This document shows, one piece after another, positions 24,020 through 33,504 of a DNA stretch of 64,000 nucleotides (position 1 is the stretch's first letter; each line of letters begins with the position of its first letter). This DNA is from Nymphaea colorata (lineage: Eukaryota; Streptophyta; Magnoliopsida; Nymphaeales; Nymphaeaceae). The stretch is from positions 8,154,334 through 8,218,333 of the forward strand of contig NC_045147.1 of assembly GCF_008831285.2 (NCBI RefSeq), written 5' to 3'. Position numbers and translations under genes: made by a program. The notes below the pieces were generated by a model. That model ran no database searches. It saw only the letters and a program-made list of their open reading frames with translations, and was not told the origin of the DNA.

Positions 24020-27000
24020 GGAGAGGGAGAGAGAGAATGAAAACAAGAAGAAACTGAGGAGAAGAAGCCGTAGCCAAAATGGTTTGCACGGCCTCTATTT
24101 ATAATCCCATTTCCAGAATTCTAAGAGTCTCCAATCGTAGAATCCTAGGAGATTTCACAAGCTCCAAGGACATTAATTACATCATAGAAACCTAAGAGAC
24201 TTCACATATTACAAGGATATTAACTACAACATAGAATCCTAGGAGACTTCCCATATAACAAGGATATTAACTACAACATAGAATCCTAGGAGACTCTTCA
24301 CATGTTACAAGGATATTAAATATCTTAACACATTCTACAAGGAGGTGGAATCCTAAGAGACTCCTCTTCAACGTGCTGGTGAAGGATTTATATTTTAACA
24401 GGGATCCATAGATGCAATAATTAGAAAATAGGGAGAAAATAGAAGTTTTGAGATTCGGGTTAGGTGGCAGACAGTAGGGCAGATTAAGACAGATTAGGGC
24501 AAACGGTAGGGTTATGGCAGATGAGGGCAGACGATAGGATTAGGGAAGATTAGGGCAGACGATAGGATTAGGGCAGAAAATTTGGGGATTAGGGTTAGGG
24601 CAGAAAATAGAGATTTGAGGATTAGGGCAGAAAAGAAACAAAGATTAGGGCAGAAATTAGAGATTCTTACTTGACATTCTCAGTGGCAAAACCTTGCTCT
24701 GATACCATGTAAGATTTTGATATCTAATACCAAACCACTGAATGAAGTTAAATGCAAGAAGAGGAAGAGAGAAGTGGGCTGCACGTCCAAGCAAGAGAGA
24801 GATGAAAGAGAGCAGCAACAAATGATGTCTGCCTCTTGTTATCATTATATACTAATCACGATTTAGGGTACATCATAAAATACACAAAATAACATTGAGA
24901 TTTACAAGTATGCCACTGCCCATGATGTGTTGGGCGTGTGGATCAAATGGGTCGGGTCTGGGTGACCCGATCCATATTGTACAAACTTAACAGTCAACAC
25001 ATGATATTCTGGCCTCAATCCATCCAATGTTCTATGTACTATATCCTTTTCAGACAACTCATACTCCACAGTAGCTAGCTGATCAGAAATAGAAGCAACA
25101 CAATTCAAATAGCTCCATGATAGACATCGATCCTTTTGAAAGTACTTGGAATTCGCACTGGAGATAGGAAATTTTAGCCTATGAAATCTATGAATAAGTC
25201 TTTACAAGTTTATCCCAGAACTCCTTGGCTGAACACTCATTAGGAGTACGCACCAGTACCTCCTGCGAAACAATGGAGATGATAAAAGCCACGGGTGCTT
25301 AATCACACTTCAGCCAGATTTCAAATTTAGGGTTTGGAATGAATTCTCCATGAACAGCTCCATTCCGATCCTTGATTTCCTGCGAGATATATTCTGGAAG
25401 GATTGGAATTGAACCATTTAGGTGTCCAGAGAGACCTTGACTCTTACTGAATAGGAGGATTTGACGCTTCCAAGTGAGAAAATTAGTATTTGTGAGTTTT
25501 TCAGAAATGAACCGACCAAGAAAGTTGGAAGACATGACAGACTGAGTGTGTGGATCCATAAAGAAATATAGAAGAAATAGTGGGATAGGTCTGACTTAAA
25601 GTAAGAATATCCAAAATCTGTTCCACGTCTACCTACTTAAAGTTCAATATAGATACCACTAGCAGTCAGGAAAGTAAGAAAAATGAAATCTGCTGACCAA
25701 GGAAGAATGCCCAAAATCTGTTTGAAAATCTGCTGACCAAGGAAGAATGCCCAAAATCTGTTCCACGTCTGCTGCCCCTTCTTTTTTTTTTTTTTGAAAA
25801 AGATAAATCTGATAAAATATATCTGTGCAGTAGAAAGAGACGTCTGATCCCTTTTCTTTCTTGCCTCTTTTTTTTAAGGTTTTTTTTTTAAAGGCACTAA
25901 TGTTGGTGGCTGTTAGTGGAAAGGCATTATCTCATGAGCGAGGCTAGAGCAGTCTGATTTAAACAGAGATAAGATCACAGATAACAATAACGAGGTTTAA
26001 ATCAAAACAGGTATATTAATGACAGTAAAAGGGGAGCCCAGAAAAGAAGGACGATGAACAGAAAAGCTAAAACAACAGTGACCTGATGATGTTTAGAACA
26101 GATGAACCAAGAGGACAGAATAGAGAGGAAGGTGAGATAAAGGGGACAGACCTGCTGACGTGCAGAACATATAAGGAGAGGACAGAGTAGATAGACTGAA
26201 ACTGAGGAATCAAGAGAGGAGAACAGGAAAAATCATGAAGAGTTGTCAAATCTAGCAGGACACTCCTTTTGGTTTCGATTCAGTCCAAGGCCCAGACTTG
26301 CTGATGTGCTCTGATACCATGTGAGATTCTCCAGTATCTATCACTGCAGAAAACGAGAGGAGAGGAAGTGAACAGAGCTGAAAGAAAACTGCATGTCTCA
26401 GCAGCCCTAGACGTGGTTCATTCAATTAATAAAAAGAGGGTTAATACCCTAAGACTCACTCTTTACAAGAATGCCTAAGCAAAACATTATTTACAGCATC
26501 CAACATAACTTATTAGAACCGGATCTGTAAAGGATCCAGAACCTAACTTACAGACCAATAACTTACAAACCGTCACGTCTTAACACTGCTACTAACATTG
26601 TATTAGAGTTTATTGGAAACATAGATTCCATACAGGAAAAGATGAAAACAACCTTATCTTAGGAACAAATGAGAAAGATCCCATATAAAGGAGAAAAAGA
26701 TCAGGCTGATCTGCGACAGGATCTTTCTGAGCATACTTATGAAGCATCAATAGGAATACCACTGACAGCATCTGCATGGTAGCCTTTTGGAAGTATTAAA
26801 CTTTACATAGTCCTCTACCATTGAGACATAAAAACAACCACATAGTAACAAGCGTTTCTGCCTTCATGGTTAGTACTCCTGTCTTCAGCATTGTGACAAA
26901 TGATGCTTTTCAGTGGGTTTTAACCATGGTCCTGCTCCATCAAGTGACAAATTATGTTTTCCTGCATCTAACTATGAGGGCAGAGTCCTATGGGCCCTAA

Positions 27001-30000
27001 AGTAACTTTTGTAGCACTATAGAACTATGGATATTAGAAACTTAACCACCATTCACTTGATACACAAGAAGCATGACACTGCTTCTGTTACACTTTAAAA
27101 AAGCTTTACAAAAAACTCATTTTTCTGGACCACAATTTGAACTTCTACTGCCAGATAAAGTGCATCTTTTTCCGTGTTGAAAAATTACCTTTTTTCTCCC
27201 ACATTTTTTTATGATAGGCATAGTTGGTATGCTTGTTGGTGTTAGGATTGCTTTCAGTTAAAAGTTAAAACACAAGTGTATATCTTTTCTCTGGTGTTAC
27301 TTGATTACATTTTCTTAGCTGCGTCTTATTCTTCCTGAATTCTTCATGTTCACATGTTAAAACATTTGTCAGAAATTCACTTCTCACCTAATGCTTGACA
27401 CGTATTGTACTAAACATAACTTCTTAACTGTATCAGCCTTAGATCCAACTGTCTTTGATGCAACCAGACACTGATGTAACTTTTATCTAGATTAACCTTC
27501 AGCTTGACATTTTAATCGAGAATAATGGGTGTGTTTTGTATGTTCCATCTGACAGATTTTGTGCGTGAGTTTAAGCAAATTTTAGTTAATTAAGGTGGAA
27601 ATGATAGAACACCTTTGTTGTTGTAATACAAGAGAAAGTTGATATTTATGGAGCAGATAATGCAGCTTAACAAATTGCTGGATAGAACTTTCAAATTTTG
27701 ACTTTCCTTGGAAAGAATTCGCATTGGTATAATTTGTTGTAAAATATTTTTCTCAAATGATGGACTAAAACTTAGTGGCAAAATCTCCTAATTGCAAAAT
27801 TCATAAACATAAGTTGACATGACAATGCACAGTTCTTTTACCCTTTTCCATTTGCTCATTTATGAACTTATTGATATTTTGCAGCTTTTTCCTGAGTATC
27901 AGTTTGAGTGGATTGTACCAGAATTTGAGAAGTCAATTTCTGCAGAACTTGGTCAGTGATCAATGTTGTCCATTAAGTAGTTTCATCGTTTGTCTTATTC
28001 TGGCTCAAGCAGCTCGTTGTTGCTCCAATTCAAGAATATAGTTGGAAATTTAGAAAAGTGATTAACCAAATAGACGTATAGAGCATGTTAGACTTTTTCA
28101 CGTGAATGGACTCAATTTTCCCTTTCAAATCACATTTCCACTCTGTTGTAAGATAATGATGAAAAATGACAAACACTAGGTCACATGGGCACAACTGGAA
28201 GCTACGTGACACGGGTACGTGAGTTTGCATCACGTACCCGCTCTGGTACTCAGGTGCAGCGGAAGGTTCGAGTACGGGTTGGATCGGGTCACCCATGTGA
28301 CATAGACTGGAAGGTTGCAATACGAGTGTCGACACGCGAACATGGGTATGGGGACACGGGTGGACATGGTAGTTTTGAATTTTTCAGGTTTTTTATGGAA
28401 TTTTGCAGGTTTTTTGTGGAATTTTGACATACTTTTTGTGGAACTTTGGAATTTTTCATATTTTTTGTGATGTTTTCCATATTTCTTGTGGAAATTTGCA
28501 TATGTCGTACCACAATTTTTAAAATTGTTGTCTGCTTGTAACCATGCCTGTACCAATATCTATGTGAATATATATATATGTGTGTGTGTGTGTCTCTGTC
28601 ACACGGGTACTCCTCCTAAGGAGAAGTACCCACACAGTACGGGTACGGCCCTGGGTACGGCAGGGTACTGCGTTGACCGTACCGGGTGCAGTCAACGCAC
28701 CCAAGGTCATTTTTGACCTTTTCAGACTTGGTCAATGTTGACTGAGTCCAAATAGAGTCCAAATTTGTCCAATTTTAATGTTAACGATTTTCACATTTTA
28801 ACTTCTTAAACCATTTTAACGTTAAAATTTTCGAAACCCTCATTTTAATGTCCCACTTCCCTCTTTTTTCTTCATTTTAACTTCTATATAAGTATGTGCA
28901 TGTGTGTGTACGGCCGTACCTCCGCACCCAAGTTTTTTAAAAATGGTCCGTACCCGTACCCGCACCGGCACCCGTACCCGCACCCGTACCCGTACCTATG
29001 TGACATAGGTGTGTGTGTGTGTAGCGCCGAAAGCAGACTTTAGGATGCTAATTCTAACAATGTCTCCCTTTAACCATTTATATGCATGTCTGCCTGAAAA
29101 TCTAGTGTTAAGGGGTTGTTTCGTCCAAGGTCCTCCATGTGAAGGTAAAGAAGGCTATACTAATTTTGATGGATGTTTCCAGAGATAACCAGATGGCATG
29201 TTGGCAATTGGAAGGTAGATGGTATGGGTGGATATACATGTTGAAGATGCTGAATTAAATTTTCTGACTGATATGCTGTTGCCTGACATAAAGATATTTA
29301 TTTTTAAGCCCAATAAAGTCTACCTGTGCTCCTGAAAAATGCAAAAGTATAAAACCTAAAAGTTATATTGTTAAGATTCAGGTTTCTTTTGCCATTTTTG
29401 GTGAAAAATTGAAGATTCATTTAGTTAGAATCATCATTGTTTAATGATTGATTCACATATGTTGTCTCTGGCTTTTGTAGACTTTCTTCAAGAGGCAAAA
29501 AATTCTGAGAGAACTTCCAAAAATTTAAAGAAGCACAAGATGATCATAGTTCCTCAAGTGTACTGGGTAAGGCTTAGACTTGTTTAGATTACTTAAGCTT
29601 CCTGAAAAGCTTGAGATTCAGCCCTTTCTTTATGTAAATGTTGAATAAGCTTAAATTTAGGTTATGACAGTCTCATTTGTTAGTTGGGCAAGCCAAAAGA
29701 GCAAGATCTAACTGGTAGTTAACTTGAAATGCAGGATTTGACAACAAAGAGTGTTCTCACTATGCAGTTCTTTTATGGGCACAAGGTACCACTGTTTTGT
29801 CACCTTCTATTTGGTATAACATAACAGAAACTGCTTAATAGTCTTTTAGTAGAACTTTGTTGGGCTTTACATTTGTTAAGAATTGTACTTTAGTGTACAT
29901 TTGTCCTTGTCTATTTGTTCTCAGGAGCATTTACCATACTAGTAATCACTATCATAGATATCACAAGATTTTCAAAATCTCTCGATTTATGAGAAAAAGA

Positions 30001-30407
30001 ACTAAACCAAAAAAAAATGAGGAATTCTCGACAAAAATGAAAATTGCCTGATTTTTTCGTCATTTTTTGGCTTTTTATTAATAGTTGATCATTTATTTTA
30101 TTTATCTCTAATTTTTATTATTTTTTTCAAATTTATCAAGATTTTTGCATTTTTTTTTGAGAAAAACTTCTCTAAAAAAATACCCGAGAGAAACCTCATT
30201 GGTTTCAAATATCTGAGAACAATTCTTGTAGCTTCTTGGTGCACTTTGGTTGGCATGTTGATAAAGTAACTTATCTTACTCTCAAGCAATGAAATATCTG
30301 GTCTTGTCGCAATTGTGTATAGAAGTTCACAGTATGTCACATTGGTGTGGGCACTGGTGCGGGACACAACAATATTCACAAAAATTTAGGTGAAGGTGTG
30401 ACGATAA

Positions 30408-30456
<49 letters not shown>

Positions 30457-33449
30457 TCTGTTATATATTTAACTGTCTAATAGCCTTATTTGTCTAAATT
30501 TACATTTTTTTTTGTATTAGGGCTAGTTTAGTCAAATTCACATTTAAAATGGTCGGTTTTGGCCTGGTTTGGCTTACTGCACTCCTATTTCAGTAAGCCT
30601 ACCACAGTGTCGATGTCGGTAGCTGTTTTGATGCACCCATGTGACATAGATTTTACGAACTAATGATTTAAAACTTTAGTTGTTCTACATGTTTATCATG
30701 CATATGGAATTTAGAATCCATAGAAATGTTGGATGATCCTAACACTCCTATTTCTTTTAACAAATCAAACACAAATTTTCTTGAGATAAAACTACCCCTT
30801 CATTACTTCTAGCCACCTCAATGCCCACTAAAACTTGAGAGGATCAAGGACTTTAGTAACAAAGTGCTTTTGAAGATGGGTCTAGTATATAATATATATA
30901 ATTTGCATGGTTTCAGATGAGTATAATGTCATCCACATATAACACCGTTACATACTAGTAGATTTTTTTTAGTAAAGAGTGGTGGTGCTGATCTATTGAA
31001 ACCAATAGTAGACATTATTTCAAATAGCTTTTGAAACCACACACACGGGCTTTGCTTGAGGCCATAGGTTGCCTTATTTGATTTGCATACTTCCTGTTTT
31101 TATCGTTTTCTTTTTTTTGTTAATATCGCGATATTTGTTGCTATGGTTAGCAGTTAGTTAGTTTTTGTTGGTTTCTTTATGATATGATTAGGACTTGATG
31201 TTAGTTCTCATAAGTTGCTGTCTCATTTAGGTTGATGACATTCAATTCTTGAAGGAAATGGGATTAAAGCCGAAAAAGGTTAGCTGTCTTACTCTTTGAG
31301 TAGGACATTTTTCACGATAGCTTGGTACCTCAACAAGTGTCCTATTGTGCTTGTTATGAAGGCCTGTTAGCTTTGCATTTGTTATATTTTACATGAAAGT
31401 TCGTAAAATATCTGAGTTATACTATTGGATAGGCTTAGCCTATTAGACCATGTTCGGCAGGAATTTATTTCCCATTTATTTTTGTTTGTTTTCAGGCACA
31501 TGCTCGTCTTTTCTTTGCTCATTTGCTGCATTCCCTTTATATCATGATATTACATGCTTCTTTTGCAGTTAAGTGCAAAAGTGGTATTCCAGGTTCGAGG
31601 TTGTATGTGACCTCTTCAAGCACATCACTTCTTGTCAGGTTCTCGTATGAGCTTTCATAAATATTATCATGACTTCAGCCTTGGCTGTAGCATTCATACA
31701 TTGTAAAGGAACTCTCCCTTTGATTATAAAAGCATTACTCCTGATATTTCAGCAGCATTAACTCCTGGTTACAAAACATGCTTATTGGGCGGCCTAATGT
31801 GAACTAACAAATGAACTATTAAGGACAAACTAGTACATCAGAGTATAACTTGGAGTGACGAACGGTCTGAGTCTTTGAAAATGTCAAAAGGAAAACAAAA
31901 ACTGCAGGATTCTTTATGAGCATTATCCTAACTGCTGTTACTGCATCCACTAGGCTTGTGTGTGAGAACCATGGGTAAGAGTGGATCAACACTGTTGTTT
32001 ATGTAAGAAAAGCTTATATGTGCATAAGCAGGAATTCGTTTTATTAAAGCCAGCTTCGTAACATATTTTTATTTCTGTAATCCTGGTAGTTTAGCATTTT
32101 TTTTTATTATTTTTCTTCCTGTTATATGTAATTGGTTGAAATATCTTGCTCCATTATCCTATACACCAGAAATGATGGAATAATGGTTCTTGAGGATCCT
32201 TCATTCCTTTGTTATTGAGAAAAGCTTTAGTTATTTTTTCCTACTTCTATAGGTTGCCCAAGCTTTGATGGAAGCATTTGCAGAGATGATATTTGTTCAT
32301 GGTTTTGTGCATGGGGATCCACACCCCGGAAATATTTTGGTGTCTCCAGAAGGCAGTGAAGGTTTTACTATAGGTATGACAACTAATTCTCTTTACCAAA
32401 TTAAGTTTTGACTAATTGCTGTTTGAACTTGATATCGGCATCAAAGGTTCCCTCATCTATGTGTTAACTACTGGTGCCTATCTCTTAATAATGTTGTTTT
32501 CTTTCATTGTGGATAATATGACGTTGCAGTGCTTCTGGACCACGGTATCTACAGAGAGTTGGATGACAGGTTTAGGTTAGACTATTGTCATCTCTGGAAG
32601 GCTATGATTCTTCTGGATGTTGATGAAATCTTGCACTTAGGTGAAAAACTTGGCGTCGGAAAATATGCCAAGTATTTCCCTGTTATTTTCACTGGAAGGA
32701 CTATTAACAGGTATTTGTTTCTTTAAATGGATTTTTTTTTTCCGACATCTTATGATAATTTTTCTATAGGCTTCTTTTAAAATAAAATGTCCTCAAGCAT
32801 GTCTCAATTTGGTGAAAAAAGGATATCAAGAAAGCAAACTATAAAGAAAAAAATGGCCAACTAATCTTCAGAAGATTGATGACCCACCTCTGCAGCTCTA
32901 ACTCAACATTGCACTGTTCAATGTAGATGACTATAGCTATGATAGCTGACAAGGATATTATTTCACTAGTAACTTGACCTGCAAAATTTCATGATCATGT
33001 GACAAATACGGCTCTTTTTTCAGATGGTGACTCAGAAAGTGTTTAATGGTAGGCCAATAGCTCTCCTGACCATGAGTACCATCCTCATAGATTTGATTTG
33101 GTAAGTTGGTCACTTGGTCCAAGTTGCAGCCTAAACAGATTTATGGATCTCTTCTTTTACTTGATATGGTTAAGAAACTTGGCTGAGAAGTGAGCAATTC
33201 ATCCAGATCTCCTGAATTTGGTTTTAAGGTTAGATGGGTGTGAATAAGTGAAACCTAATGTGTGAAAACAGGTCTTTCAATTGTAAAGAGTTTAGGGAAC
33301 AAGACTTGGTGCCAAGGTGCAGGATTGAAGGTTTGTGAAATTGGAGATTTGTGGTAGTTAGAATCCATCCTGAAGGTTGTGGGTGCCATTAGTTCTGCTT
33401 GGATGAAGCAACTATTGGTCTTCATCATGTCTTAAACTTTGTTGGTGAC

Positions 33450-33504
<55 letters not shown>

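Larger units (their letters stand above)
18930..24400 (-). mobile_element. Element D: Ty1/copia retrotransposon, youngest of the nest
   Basis: This minus-strand element has LTRs at 18930-19379 and 23911-24400 and a perfect target duplication GGGAT at 18925-18929 and 24401-24405. Primer-binding site and polypurine tract are intact. One frame runs through gag, protease, integrase and reverse transcriptase, broken only by single stop codons near 22322 and 21368, with a frameshift near 19760 and a stop at 19563 in RNase H. It is the best preserved large element in the window and lies inside gag of E. Confidence 0.96.
15337..24992 (-). mobile_element. Element E: truncated Ty1/copia retrotransposon nested in C, containing D
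   Basis: The 5' LTR (24708-24992), primer-binding site, leader, gag start and a decayed pol are present on the minus strand. No matching 3' LTR exists on the left: a possible polypurine tract at about 15337-15346 (CCCCTCAAG) is followed by sequence unlike the LTR. A deletion therefore removed the 3' LTR of E together with part of the gag/protease of C. gag also has a large internal deletion. Element D is inserted about ten codons after the gag start. Confidence 0.8.
11778..26585 (-). mobile_element. Element C: old Ty1/copia retrotransposon containing elements E and D
   Basis: LTRs lie at 11778-12025 and 26320-26585. The flanking 5-mers are TTGCT and CTGCT, a target duplication with one mismatch. 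The primer-binding site (26307-26319) and polypurine tract (12026-12037) are in place. The 14.8-kb span is explained by a nested insertion of E, itself carrying D. The remaining coding sequence is heavily decayed, and its gag is cut at 24993 with the continuation lost. It lies antisense in the ABC1K intron. This is the oldest member of the nest, judged by LTR divergence and target-duplication mismatch. Confidence 0.9.

Noticed and set aside
24500-24660. Telomere-like GGGTTAGGG motifs
   Set aside because: They are part of GATTAGGGCAGA repeats in the leader of element E. There is no TTTAGGG array.
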